Shown: positions 32,042 to 42,560, numbered from the stretch's first letter. The stretch: 64,000 nucleotides of DNA from Tillandsia leiboldiana (GCA_029204045.2 CM055067.1:29152838-29216837), one strand, 5' to 3'. Translations and numbers: made by a program. The notes: generated by a model from the sequence alone, not told the origin.

Positions 32042-32070
32042 GATTTTAAATCTATTAAGCACTTGCACCA

Positions 32071-32667
32071 ATGGCGTTCGCCTGGATAATCTTCCTTTTG
32101 GTAGCAATGGTAGGACCTAGTGCGTCTTCTATAAAAAGAGAACAAGATGACTCAAATCAAGAAGAGACAAAGAAAGTTTGTCAAAATGATTCAGAATCAG
32201 ATGAAGAAGACTGGGAAGAGATTTGTGAACAAGCACAAAAAGCTATTGACAAAGAAGATAGGTTGTATTTGAAGAACAAGAAGCTGATGAAATCTTCCTC
32301 AACAACCAAGCAGTACACTAGGCGAAAGAATTCGAGGGGAACTGGAATTCAGATTGATAGACCCCTCGCCAGAGCTCGCTCTCTCCCTAGAGAATCTCCA
32401 TGGACTGAAGGTCAAGATGCACCGTCTGGATCTATACTACATCCTTCAACGTCCTGGAGACACACGGCAAAAGTGAATGTATGGTCCTCAATTCGACAAG
32501 AACAGCGAAGATCGTCTGCTGAACAAGACAGTGTATCTACAAATCTTCAACAGATTATCTCTGAGCAACATAAGATGAAAAGAAAGTGCTCCAAAATGTC
32601 AAAAATGCTTCAAGCAATTTTGAAGAAGTTGGATTGTACCAATCCCACTAGTTCTGATTCAGACTGA
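32071..32667 (+). CDS. E5 extra ORF behind pol, signal-peptide protein of unknown function
   Basis: 198 codons in the place where SIRE elements carry an env-like ORF. Residues 1-20 (MAFAWIIFLLVAMVGPSASS) look like a signal peptide or membrane anchor. An acidic stretch follows at about 24-60 (EEDWEEICEQAQK), then a basic, serine-rich middle and a Lys-rich, coil-like C-terminus (about 158-188). I recognise no known fold, and it is much shorter than typical env-like ORFs of several hundred residues. It is uninterrupted, in contrast to gag-pol. The palindrome array and splice sites upstream suggest its own transcript. It could also be a captured host fragment. E6 has no counterpart. Confidence 0.6.
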   Translation: MAFAWIIFLLVAMVGPSASSIKREQDDSNQEETKKVCQNDSESDEEDWEEICEQAQKAIDKEDRLYLKNKKLMKSSSTTKQYTRRKNSRGTGIQIDRPLARARSLPRESPWTEGQDAPSGSILHPSTSWRHTAKVNVWSSIRQEQRRSSAEQDSVSTNLQQIISEQHKMKRKCSKMSKMLQAILKKLDCTNPTSSDSD

Positions 32668-33413
32668 CTTAACTTTCTTTCTAATCGTTTTGTGCAGGAT
32701 TTCAGTTCTTAGTTTTTCATGTTATATTTTTACTTTGCTTTAATTTTAGTTCTCAGGTTTTTCTTGATTTTGAACTTCTTAACTCTCCTTAAAATTTTTG
32801 TAATTTTGGCTTTGTTTGTGACAAAAAGGGGGAGAGAGTTTAGAGAGAACTTGAACAATGATTGAACAACGATTGAACAATGATGATGTGAATGTGTGAA
32901 CATCAAGGTAAGTATCTCTTCAACTTTGACTTTGGTGAAGGGTAAGTATCACAACTTTGGTTTTTATCTTGTGATTTGTTGCATGTTCCTACTAACTATT
33001 CGACTAACTATTTGGACATGTATTATTACTAACAAGTGGTTTGATTACTAACAAAGCAAAGTTATGACATTTGGAATTTTATTGCTTAGAAGATATGTCA
33101 ATGTTTGATTGTGATCTTATTACATATCTGAATCACTCAATGTCATGGTGAGCATAAACTCTATCTCTGTTAGGTTTTGAATGCTAAATATTCTTGAGGT
33201 ATCTAACGATCTCTTTTTGTCAAGAATGATTTCTTTGTGCAGAGAGTACAGATGTCTAAGTCTAGAGTCTGTTTTAGGAGTTTATATCTCATATTTCTAA
33301 ATTTTTGGATCTCCATTGTAAATTTTTGTTGTATGGTGATAGCAACAAAAATATCTTTTTAAATTTTCTTTAGTGGATCTGTGTTTTGTCACGAAACCGC
33401 CAAAGGGGGAGAT
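32668..33413 (+). other. E5 3' non-coding region with repeated polypurine tracts
   Basis: No ORF. AAAAAGGGGGAGAGAG near 32824 and AAAGGGGGAGA at 33402-33412 are two polypurine tracts; the second directly precedes the 3' LTR and serves as plus-strand primer. Several polypurine tracts before the 3' LTR are typical of SIRE elements. Confidence 0.75.
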
Positions 33414-34714
33414 TGTTACGGAATTTGAGTTGGCGTAGTTTCGTGAAAGGTTCAAGTCTTGAAGATGGAAGGTGAAGAAGGTTGGATCATTTAACTCAAT
33501 CTCAAGAAAGAAGAATTCAAAAGGATCAGGTATGTTTAACTAAAGATTTTTGGTGATCCGAATACTTCTTGTAGTGTAGAAACACCTGGAAGAATTTTTA
33601 ATTGCATAAAAATCAAAAACTGGTGTTCGGACATGTTCAGGATCCGGATCAGAGCCAGCAGTCCGGATCCTGAAGGTTGTTGTTTCATACATTACTTCAA
33701 TCCGGATCGCAGCATCTCACGATCCGGATCCCGAACGTTGAGTTTTCTGAATTGTATGAACGATCCGGATCAGGCATTCCGATCCGGATCCCGAACGATT
33801 GTTTTTCTGGAAACCGTCTTTCTTGCTACTGCAATCCGGATCGCCCAAATCCGATCCGGATCGCCGTCCGTTAAAATTCCAGAAATGTTAGGTTTTTTAT
33901 TCTTATCTCCTTCCAAATGTTTCTAACCTATAAATAGACCCTATGACTCTTTTTCTAGGGCAAAAGAAAAAGAAAAGAAGCCGATAATCCAAATAGCCGT
34001 CATAATAAAATATCATTTTATACGGCCTAAGATCCACATATAGAGAAGAAAGGAAATCATTAGAGAATACTCTATGTTTCTTTATCTATATTGATTAGTT
34101 TGATTCTAGGTTTTCATACTCACATCTTGAGTTGAATCAAACTAATGAATACTTAGATGGTATTTCCGATCTATCTTTGATCTAAGTATTCGGCGGATCA
34201 TCACCACCCAAAAACAACGATTTACCCCAAAATCGGCGCGTGGATTCGCGTGTCCTTGTGGATTCAAGGTTCAACCGCTCTCGTGGATTCGGAGCGAGGC
34301 ACGTTCGTGGATTCGAAGGGTGCTACTGGGTGAAGACCGTGGATTCGGTCGGACATCGTGGATTCGACGTTGAACGCCGTGGATTCGGCGTTGGGCGCAG
34401 ATCGTGGATTCGAGAAGCGTCGTGGAGCGAGCGGAGAAGATCCTCTAGGAGCGTATGGAAAAGGTTGAGTCGTAAGTGCGTACGGTAAATCACCTTGTAC
34501 GTGTTTTAATTCTAGTGGATTTCGCCGTGTTATCGGTCCCGTGGTTTTTTACTCCGGTGATGGAGTTTTCCACGTAAAAATCTTGCGTGTTATTTTTATT
34601 TCCGCATTGGGTTTTTTATCGCAATGATTTTTGAGTGTTTATACGTTTACACCTATTCACCCCCCTCTAGGTGTTTCTTCCCCTATTTAGATCTATATTA
34701 CATATAACCCAACA
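33414..34714 (+). repeat. E5 3' LTR (1301 bp)
   Basis: TGTTACGG to AACCCAACA. It contains the palindrome array (33641-33862), TATA box (33929-33936) and hairpin array (34235-34413). Differences from the 5' copy are largely one-base indels. Confidence 0.93.
34235..34413 (+). promoter_or_regulatory. TGGATT-loop hairpin array (E5 3' LTR)
   Basis: Same eight hairpins as at 24864-25040. The sixth stem has one change (ACATCG/CGACGT) that leaves one mismatch; the others are kept. Confidence 0.75.
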
Positions 34715-35868
34715 AGTGTCTCGTGTTTCGAGTTAGCCGAGCAGCTGAGTCGTCGAGAGTGCTCCGACTGTTGTGCGAGGTATTTGGGGATCTTGAGTCC
34801 TACCGTTCTGAGAGTGAGCGTGGATTTTGACTAGCCTGCATATGCCAATGTTTGATACTCTATGCCACGCCGTTCTACTCAGTTGGAGTCGCGTCCTGAG
34901 ATGCCGCTGTGGATACGATGGTTGGCCTGTTGAGGCAGTTTTCCGCAGTTGAGGCAACGATGGGCCTGTTGAGGCAGTTTTGCACGAGGGATGAGTTAGT
35001 AGGACAGGACGCCCCATGTAAATCCCGTCCTCATGTGGATGTGTGGTAGTGGGCAGGTGCGTTCCTAGTCGACAGGCGCAGGCTTGACTGGACCCTATGA
35101 GGCAGTCAGTTCGATTGGGTCTATTGAGCACCTTGGGTGCGAGTGATCTCTTTTACTTTCATCTGTTCCACTTTTTGAGTATCTAGATAGAGGTATGGTA
35201 GCTGTAGAGTAGCTCCGGCTTTTCTTGTTCAGATTTCATTGCACTGTTATCTTTTACCTCTAGTAGACTTAGTGGGCAGACCGTTGGGCTTGTTGACGGC
35301 ACCCACTGAGAACTACTGTGGGAAGTAGTTCTCACACCCGTCGTGGTGTCTTTTTCCCCAGGAACTTCTTCTCCTGTTCCTGTTGCTCCAGTTGCTGATC
35401 CTTCTGACCGAGGCGAGGGAGTCGCGAGCTAGTTCCCTACCCGTCGTTGGAGTGTAGTGGTACCCCTTCTGAGGAGAGCTTCAGTAGATTAGTTTACTTC
35501 TTTTCCTCTGTTGAGAGACCTTTGTTGTGAGGTATAGAGTTGTACTTTATTTTACAGTTTGAGAGACTGATGTAGTGAGGATATTTGTATTGAGAGCTTG
35601 TACACTGATGCTTTTGGAAATATCTCCCTTTTGAGTTTTTGTATCAGAGGACTTTGTATACGATCGTATTTGGGAGATGGATATTGTTTTTATTTTCAGT
35701 TGTACAGTGTTTGGATTTCAGTTTTAGTAGTTTACTTTCAGCTCTGATATCTGTATGCTGTAGTTGATTCTTTCTGCAGGTTAGACGCTTCGTCTGTACG
35801 GCAGTTTCCGTTCAGATGGCGGATCTGTTAGTGAGCCCGGGTCGCAGTTTCGACCCCGGGGCGTGACA
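34715..35868 (+). repeat. E7 LTR, right part
   Basis: Continues the E3-family LTR from AGTGTCTCG (E3: 41103 onward) to GTGACA at 35868, with the hairpin module at 35266-35330 and the terminal hairpins. What follows is not a primer site, so this is a 3' LTR or solo LTR. Much cleaner than the left part at 22717-24050. Confidence 0.9.
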
Positions 35869-37383
35869 CTAGCACCTACAACCCTATCAAACAAGAACAT
35901 GTTCTAGGCACAGCCCCCGTACCTTTCGTCCAAAAATAAGGAAACGACCCCTAGAACCCAGATCACTCAACCCTCTCGGGTGAGGAAGTTTGTAAGAAGA
36001 AATGACAGTTATTTCCGAAACCATTTTGATTTGAGAAGCCCAATTTAACGAATTTTAGTTCTTTAAAAAAATAAGTTAAAGTAAGTTTTATTTTCCAAAC
36101 CCCGAAGGGCTAATGCCTTTACCCTATCAAACAAGAATAGGCTCCGGCGACCCTTCAAAATTCGGAAGGAAAAACGTTTGTTTACTGAAATTATGTGTGT
36201 CCAAAAATAGTCCGGGTTCAAGGTCCTACTATCAACAACTCAACACTACTACAAACACAGTACTAATTACACTGGTCGGAGAATACACGACAACCCGGGA
36301 CCACCGTTTACCCAACGGCTCCCAACACTAGCACAACACTAACCACAGCTACCAGACTCCACTCGACCCCCAAACACGAGTGCAACATGCATCCCACACT
36401 ATCCCGACTACTCGGCCAACTACCCGGGCGAGGAAACACTCTAAAGTCCAGGAAAAAGAAATGCAAGAGGTGGAAACTAGAACATAAAGGAACCTAGCCC
36501 AAGTGAGAGTTTTCTAGCAGTTTGGCTGAATACATGCAATCATATGACAGGGTGCTAGTCAAGTCCAAAAACTCTATAAACATCAATAGTAGCACCTATT
36601 CTAGCATGCTGAAATCTACAACGCTAGAATTAGAAGGAAGTCCGTAGACTTGGAGGAAAATCCAACCCACCTCGGTTTGCCACCAATTGCTTGTAGACAC
36701 TTGCAATTGGGCTCCCGCAGAAACATTCTCTTTCGAAACAGAAAGCGCAACGGCGCCCGCCACACGCGAACGGTACACCCCGAAAAGTCCGGCGGTAAAT
36801 TTGCGCGGCAAACGACACCTCCAACAACGGTTCCTGACAAGAACCAGGGCACAGAGTTCAAAGACAAAAACCCCAAAAGCAAAATCTAAGAACTGTGCCG
36901 AAAAACACAGCAAAACACTAGGCGGAACCTACCTTAATGCCGGCGCGCCGACAAATGGGCGCACGCACGACCACCCGGCTCTTAAAACACCTCGTACGCA
37001 CTCCATGACACAAACGGCGTGCTCCACGGCACAAACGGTGCGTCCGCGACACAAACGGCGCGCTCCACGGCACAAACGGCACGCTCTACGGCACAAACGG
37101 CGCGTCCGCGGCACAGACGGCGCACTCCACAGCACTCCAAAAATCCCCCACGAATTTTTCCTCGCTCTCCTGAAAATTTAGGACGGAGCAAAGAGAAAAA
37201 AAAAAGAGGGAAAGAGAGGGGATTTCGGGCCTTAAATAGCCTAAAATCGGGCTAGCTACAGTGCCCGACCAACCGGGGGCCGCCAGCTGGCGCCCCCGCG
37301 TTAGCGAACCCGCGGCGCGCTCCGCCTCGCGCAGAGCGGGGCCAACGGGGCCCCGCCACGTGGCGGTGCCCACGCAGCCCAGC
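35869..37383 (-). mobile_element. E8: antisense LTR related to the E3 family
   Basis: Read on the minus strand it shows E3-LTR landmarks in reverse order: the TCGCCCGGGTAGT region (about 36415-36435), the CAATTGCAAGTGTCTAC region (about 36690-36710), a minisatellite of GCCGTTTGTG units (about 36995-37145) and, near 37227-37250, a TATTTAAGG promoter-like box in GC-rich sequence. No PBS or coding region. It hosted E7 on its left. Confidence 0.65.
36995..37145 (-). repeat. About 21-bp minisatellite in E8
   Basis: About seven units of the type CACAAACGGCGCGCTCCACGG. Read on the minus strand they resemble the CCGTTTTGCGTGCGGA units of the E3 LTR and occupy the same LTR position. Confidence 0.8.
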
Positions 37384-37795
37384 TGTGGTAACCCCGATCC
37401 CCGTTCTGCTTTCCCCATGACCCATGTAGTGGAACACCTATTATTGGTGTGTCGGACTCGCAACGCGTCAAATGGACGCATTGGACGGACTCAGCGAGGC
37501 TTCTGGATCAAGCCTGTCTTTCGGCAGCTTTCGCCGAAGTTTTGAAAGGGTTTCAGGGTAATCCGAGGCCGGATTTGGATTCAACGCTGAAAAACGTCGA
37601 AAATCGGCTATTTACTTGTATTTTTCGGAGTCCGGATGTCCAAAAACGGACCCCCGAAAGTTTTCTGCGCATTTTTATGCATGGGGGAAGCCGTGGACTG
37701 GCCGGTTGCCACGTGGCGGCCGCTGATTGGCCAGCGCACGCGACGCGGTCCACAGAGTATTGTGCTGGTGCATGGACCGGGCGCGGGGGACACGT
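37384..37795 (+). mobile_element. E9: 5' fragment of an LTR related to E1
   Basis: From TGTGGTAAC it follows the start of the E1 LTR (6897 onward): AACACCTA-TTGGTGT, TTTGGATTCA-CG, GTCCGGATG, GCATGGGGGA and the CACGTGGCGGCC region. It stops at CACGT (37791-37795), where E4 begins, so E4 inserted into it. The remainder would lie right of E4, outside the window. The left edge is approximate. Confidence 0.6.
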
Positions 37796-38146
37796 TGTAG
37801 AGTACCGGAGCTTCGGGCAGTGTGCCGACTCCACGTGGCAGCCTGGTATTGTGGAAATACCATCAGCAGTTTCTGTTTGTAATTACAGAGAGGTTCGGGT
37901 GGTCCCGGAGCGGCGCGGTTGTATTTTTGTAGAAAAGTGAGTTGGCGTCGGCTTGAGAGCTTGCGGGTCGAGCATCGGCTTCATGGTTGGTTTTGTTGGA
38001 AGTTGATCACTTGGGACATGTGTATTATGTTTTTACAGAGGTGTTCGGTTGGTTTCGGGGTGTTGCGGAGGTCCCGAGGCGAGAAAGTGAGTTATCGGCG
38101 CGATTCGGGAAGGTTCTGGCTGATTTCTAGAGGCTCTGGGTGGCTG

Positions 38147-38219
38147 GGTTCCGGAACCAAGTGCTTGGTTCCGGAACCAGGGGCTGTGTACCGGTACCAA
38201 ATGGTTGGTACCGGTACAC
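38147..38219 (+). promoter_or_regulatory. Two CCGG-centred inverted repeats in E4 U3
   Basis: GGTTCCGGAACCAAG and its reverse complement are separated by 2 bp (38147-38178). GTGTACCGGTACCAA and its reverse complement are separated by ATGG (38186-38219). They lie about 90 bp before the TATA-like box. Copies are at 56645-56676 and 56684-56717. Like the GATCCGGATC arrays of the copia elements, these are CCGG palindromes in U3. Confidence 0.7.
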
Positions 38220-38508
38220 AAGCACAGGGAATGCCCATTTTGGCCCGGTTTTTGTTCTGTACTTGAGGTATGAGCTTTTCTCTGTTCCAACCACCCCGCG
38301 TTGATTTTTATACCTCTGAACACCGCTCCCTCACCCATTTCTCATCTCTCTCTCCCATCCTCTACCTTTCTTGCTGCCAGAGAAAAAGAAGAAGAGGAAG
38401 TTGAAGGAGATGAAGCAGGGTGTCTTTGGTGCTGCTTGTGAGAGTTGACCCGGTCAACGTGCGCGCGCGAGAGCAAAATTGAGGTAGGTTGGTTGTTGGA
38501 AATTATGC

Positions 38509-38672
38509 ATTTGGATTCGTTGGTTTTCCTCTTGGGTTTTATTGATGGAATTGATTGAGAATTTAGCTTAATTTCCATCCTTTCTCTCCCTCTCTCCCTG
38601 TGCTCTCGGGTGCAAGCAGGGAGGTTACTGTGCGAATCCGAGGTTTTGTCTACTTCATGCGCACGTGTGGAG
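38509..38672 (+). repeat. 164-bp duplication flanking E3, left copy
   Basis: ATTTGGATTCG to GTGTGGAG is present here and again at 49451-49614, with one A/G difference; the E4 3' LTR has it once (57005-57168). An ordinary insertion would duplicate only about 5 bp. Confidence 0.85.
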
Positions 38673-39872
38673 TGTGAGGTCCCGGAATTCCCCGCGTAGG
38701 GTTGCTGGTTGTTGGGCAGCTTTCGGTCGCCGTTGGGGGTGTTGGTGCGCGTGTTGGGGGCCCAGAAATGGATTTGCGATGCAAGTTGGGATTTGCTTGC
38801 ATCACTGGAGGCCTGCGTGGGTTGCGCGCAATTTGGACACAAGTGGTGGACTTCGAGCTTAAATTGAGACCCCGTGGGAAGTTGGAGGACCCGTCGGGTG
38901 TTTTGAAGTGATTTCGCGCATTTCTGATGTCAAAATTAGACTCCGGGTGAAGTCCGGATAAAAGTTTACCTCTCCGGTCGCCTTCGGGAATTTTTAGAGT
39001 TGGAATTGGGCAAATCGGACTTTAAAAATGGACCCGACGCGAAAATCGGATCGAGTGGGCATTCGGCAATTTTCGGGTGAGAATTTGGAGAAATGGACAT
39101 CGTTTTTGGATTCAGCGCGCGAAATCGCTAAGAATGGACTATTTATTTGTTGGATTTGGAGCCCGGATGAAGTGCGCGTTTTTCGAGGCAAAACGACACG
39201 TTTATCGAGGTGTGCACGGCACGGATCCCGAGGCGGACTCGAAGCGCAGGTCAAGGCGCGCGGATCGAGGCGGCGTGGGGATGGGACAGGCGCAGGCGCC
39301 TTCTGCGCGGGACGCGCGGGGGCCGCCACGTGGCGGGCCCCCGTTGGCGCCCGCGCGGGCGCGGGGGCACGCGCGCCCGTGTAACGGGCGCGTGTCCCGC
39401 GCCTGACGCGGGCGCGGTGTAACGCGCCCGTGTGGCGGACGCGTTACCGCGTGCCGCGTGGCACCCGGGGCGCGTCCGTGGACCCGGTGCACGCGCCCCG
39501 GCCTTGTGAGCCGGCTGGGGTGGCTCCCGATTGGCCGGTGCACCGTGGACCGGTGCACCGTGGACCATCCCTTTCTCCTCCTCCTTTTCTTCTTCTTCTT
39601 TCTCCCCCGAGCACCATTTTTCTCCCTTTCTTTCTTTCTTCTGCACCCGAGAGCGAGAGGGAGTGAGGGAGGACGTTGCGTGAGGTGCGGCGGCGCGTCG
39701 CGGACCTCGTTTTGCGTGCGAGGTCGCCCGGCGGAGCGTTTCGGCGACGGCGGCGCAAACGGGTGGGTCCCGTGTGTTGGTTTTTCTGTATTTTTGTACA
39801 GTTTTTGGAGCGTTCTTTTGGACTGTAATTAACCCTCTTGCTTTTATCTGTGTTTTTACTGCTCCGTTTTGC

Positions 39873-40396
39873 GTGCGGACCCCGGCGGCGTGCACCGTTT
39901 TGCGTGCGGACTCCGGCACCGTGCACCGTTTTGCGTGCGGACTCCGGCACTGTGCACCGTTTTGCGTGCGGACACCGTTTTGCGTGCGGACTCCCGCACC
40001 GTGCACCGTTTTGCGTGCGGACTCCGGCACTGTGCACCGTTTTGCGTGCGGACTCCGTTTTGCGTGCGGACTTCGGCACCGTGCACCGTTTTGCGTGCGG
40101 ACTCCGGCACTGTGCACCGTTTTGCGTGCGGACCCCGTTTTGCGTGCGGACTCCGGCACCGTGCACCGTTTTGCATGCGGACTCCGGCACTGTGCACCGT
40201 TTTGTGTGCGGACTCCGTTTTGCGTGCGGATTCTGGCACCGTGCACCGTTTTGCGTGCGGACTCCGGCACCGTGCATCGTTTTGCGTGCGGACTCCGTTT
40301 TGCGTGCGGATCCTGGCACCGTGCACTGTTTTGCGTGCGGACTCCGGCATCGTGCACCGTTTTGCGTGCGGACTCCGGCAGCAGACATCGTGTTGC
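39873..40396 (+). repeat. Minisatellite in E3 5' LTR
   Basis: About 17 units mixing a long form of about 31 bp (TTTTGCGTGCGGACTCCGGC with ACCGTGCACCG) and a short form of about 18 bp without the GCACCGTGCACCG part. It lies in the transcribed part of the LTR and has few stop codons in any frame, which creates ORFs of 160-400 codons on both strands; none looks like protein. Copy at 47103-47626. Confidence 0.9.
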
Positions 40397-41618
40397 GTGC
40401 GGATCGCGTGGAGGCCAATTGCAAGTGTCTACGAGCAATTGGTGGCAAATCGAGGTGGGTGGCCTTATCTCCAAGTTTTATGGACTGTACATTATTTCTA
40501 CTGATGTAGGACTATGCATGATAGTTTATTTCATTGTGTAGTATGCTAGATTGTAGGAATTGTTATTCCTTTTATTATTTGTTAATATAGTTATCTTGGA
40601 ACTTGACCTAGCACCCCCGTCATATGTTGTATGTGTAACCAGACTAGTAGAAAACCCTCACTTGGGCTAGGGTTATTTATGCTTAGACATCCACACAGTT
40701 CCTTCATCCCTGGACATAGTGTTTTCTCGCCCGGGTAGTGGGCCGAGAGGTCGGGACTTGCTTTTAGTGTGGGATGCTTTTACACTCTTGCCTGGGAGCA
40801 GAGTGGAGTCTGGTAGTTGTATTGGGTTGCTTATCTGTGCCGGGAGCCGTTTGGGTAAACGGTAGTCCCGGGAGGTCTTGTTTCCCTGTTGTGCCGTCGT
40901 GGAGGGAGCCGTTGCGCAAACGGCAGTCCCGGGCCGTCGAGTATCTTCCGGTCAGTGTTGTTGGGAACCGTTGGGGTTGACGGTGGTCCCAGGTCGTTGA
41001 GTGTTGTCCGACCTTTTTGGTTACCCTGAGTTGTGGGTCGTTCCTGGCTGTGGAGTATCTCCAGCCAGTGTGCTTTGTGCTGCGAGCTGTTGGGGGAGGC
41101 TAGTGTCTCGTGTTCGAGTTAGCCGAGCAGCTGAGTCGTCGAGAGTGCTCCGACTGTTGTGCGAGGTATTTGGGGATCTTGAGCCCTACCGTTCAGGGAG
41201 TGAGCGTGGTTTTTGACTATAGCCTGCTTATGCCAATTTGTGATACTCTTTGCCGCGCCGTTTTCCTCAGTTAGAGTCGCGTCCCTGAGATGCCGCTGTG
41301 GATACGATAGGCCTGTTGAGGCAGTTTTGCGCGAGGGGTGAGTTAGTCGGGCAGGACGCCCCACGTAAATCCCGTCCTCATGGGGATGTGTGGTAGTGGG
41401 CAGGCGCGTTCCTAGTCGACAGGCGCAGGCTTGACTGGACCCTATGAGGCAGTCAGTTCGATTGGGTCTATTGGGCACCTTGGGTGCGAGTGGTCTCTTT
41501 TACTTTCATCTGTTCCACTTTTTGGAGTATCTAGATAGAGGCGTGGTAGCTGTAGAGTAGCTCCAGCTTTTCTTGTTCAGATTTCATTGCATTGTTATCT
41601 TTTGCCTCTAGTAGACTT

Positions 41619-41681
41619 GGTGGGCAGACCGTTGGGCTTGTTGACGGCACCCACTGAGAACTACTGTGGGAAGTAGTTCTC
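41619..41681 (+). promoter_or_regulatory. R-U5 hairpin module of E3
   Basis: GGTGGG (41619) and CCGT (41629) pair with ACGG (41644) and CCCACT (41650), a two-part stem. GAGAACTACT (41656-41665) pairs perfectly with AGTAGTTCTC (41672-41681). Same design as in E1, E2 and E4, different sequence. Confidence 0.6.
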
Positions 41682-42148
41682 ACACCCGTCGTGGTGTCTT
41701 TTTCCCCAGGAACTTCTTCTCCTGTTCCTGTTGCTCCTGTTGCTGATCCTTCTGACCGAGGCGAGGGAGTCGCGAGCTAGTTCCCTACCCGTCGTTGGAG
41801 TGTAGCGGTACCCCTTCAGAGGAGAGCTTCAGTAGATTAGTTTACTATCTTTTTCCTCTGTTGAGAGACCCTTGTTGTGAGGTATAGAGTTGTACTTTAT
41901 TTTACAGTTTGAGAGACTGTTGTAGTGAGGATATTTTTGTAGTGAGAGCTTGTACACTGATGTACTTTATTGGAGATATCTCCCTTTTGAGTTTTGTATC
42001 ATAGGACTTTGTGTACGATCGTATTTGGGAGATGGATATTGTATTATTTTCAGTTGTACAGGGTTTGGTTTTCAGTTCTTACTAGTTTACTTTCAGCTCT
42101 GATATCTGTATCTCTGTAGTTGATTCTTTCTGCAGGTTAGACGCTTCG

Positions 42149-42216
42149 TCTGTACGGCAGTTTCCGTACAGATGGCGGATCTGTTAGCGAGCCCGGGTCG
42201 CAGTTTCGACCCCGGG
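42149..42216 (+). promoter_or_regulatory. Terminal R-U5 hairpins of E3 with twin CAGTTT loops
   Basis: TCTGTACGG/CCGTACAGA (42149-42172) and CCCGGGTCG/CGACCCCGGG (42192-42216, one bulged C) both enclose the loop CAGTTT. E4 has the same pair at 51090-51113 and 51133-51157, with a G-T wobble closing its first hairpin. Confidence 0.65.
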
Positions 42217-42232
42217 GCGTGACAGATTAGAG

Positions 42233-42244
42233 TGGTATCAGAGC
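42233..42244 (+). other. E3 primer binding site
   Basis: TGGTATCAGAGC eight bases (GATTAGAG) after the LTR end, the same spacer as in E4. Confidence 0.95.
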
Positions 42245-42352
42245 CTAGGTTGTAGGTCGTGATGGACTTAGAAACCCTAGGCTTGCGGTTGGACATTAGG
42301 ATGACTACGTGAGAGTCGTGACTTTTAGCGAGAGTCCTGATTGAGTTTTTAC

Positions 42353-42427
42353 CTCTCCCAAGAGACGGGATGAGAGTTTGGCATGTTTATTCTCCTAATC
42401 GATTATGTTGGTTGCAGACAACATAAT
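42353..42427 (+). promoter_or_regulatory. E3 leader stem-loops
   Basis: CTCTCCC (42353-42359) pairs with GGGA and GAG across one bulged T (42367-42374). ATTATGTTG (42402-42410) pairs with CAACATAAT (42419-42427) around loop GTTGCAGA. Here the loop keeps TGCA rather than the full CTGCAG. Confidence 0.55.
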
Positions 42428-42560
42428 GCTATGGAATGGATGACATGTCTTAGACTTTCGCTGGATTGGGTCGTATGGTTGTTGTGTCCTGACGTTTGTA
42501 GTTGTGTGCAGTGGGTTGCGATACCCCTGTGACGTCGTGTTGCGAAAAGGACACACCCCG

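Larger units (their letters stand above)
30493..32070 (+). other. E5 post-pol non-coding region with conserved block and promoter-like array
   Basis: 1.6 kb without ORF. At 30866-30972 and 31046-31094 it carries blocks strongly conserved with E6 (62493-62600 and 62691-62745), including three CTACCAC repeats. At 31430-31521 four GATCCGGATC palindromes repeat the U3 motif of the LTR. A TC-rich segment follows (about 31585-31615), then a GTAAGT donor at 31657 and a TTGTTCACAG acceptor ending at 32041. Confidence 0.7.
24051..34714 (+). mobile_element. E5: SIRE-type Ty1/copia element with extra 3' ORF
   Basis: LTRs 24051-25339 and 33414-34714, internal region of 8.1 kb, inserted in the E7 LTR. 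Gene order is gag, protease, integrase, reverse transcriptase, RNase H, then a long 3' region with one more ORF. The MMGELTYFLGLQIKQ and YVDDIVFG motifs, coiled-coil Gag and repeated polypurine tracts fit the SIRE (Maximus) lineage. The coding region has many breaks, mostly before 28.4 kb. A 5-bp target duplication is not visible at the ends. Confidence 0.93.
37796..38672 (+). repeat. E4 5' LTR, left part
   Basis: TGTAGAGTACCGG to GTGTGGAG, matching 56294 to about 57170. It contains two 15-bp inverted repeats (38147-38219), a TATA-like TTTTTATACC near 38306 and a CT-rich leader. E3 starts at 38673. Confidence 0.92.
38673..42224 (+). repeat. E3 5' LTR (3552 bp)
   Basis: TGTGAGGTCCCGG to GTGACA. 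Order: GC-rich U3, CT-rich tract (39563-39640), minisatellite (39873-40396), R-U5 hairpin module (41619-41681), splice-acceptor-like TTTTTCCCCAG, terminal hairpins (42149-42216). No clear TATA box. Its last ~100 bp equal those of E4 almost exactly. Confidence 0.95.

Noticed and set aside
35869..37795. A host gene between E7 and E4
   Set aside because: The stretch is explained by an antisense E3-like LTR and an E1-like LTR fragment; no ORF with domains.
39251..40474. Long minus-strand ORFs of 407 and 334 codons (and plus-strand ones of 211-255) over the E3 LTR, repeated at 46481-47704
   Set aside because: They run through a GC-rich LTR minisatellite that is open in nearly all frames of both strands; the translations are repeats without domains.
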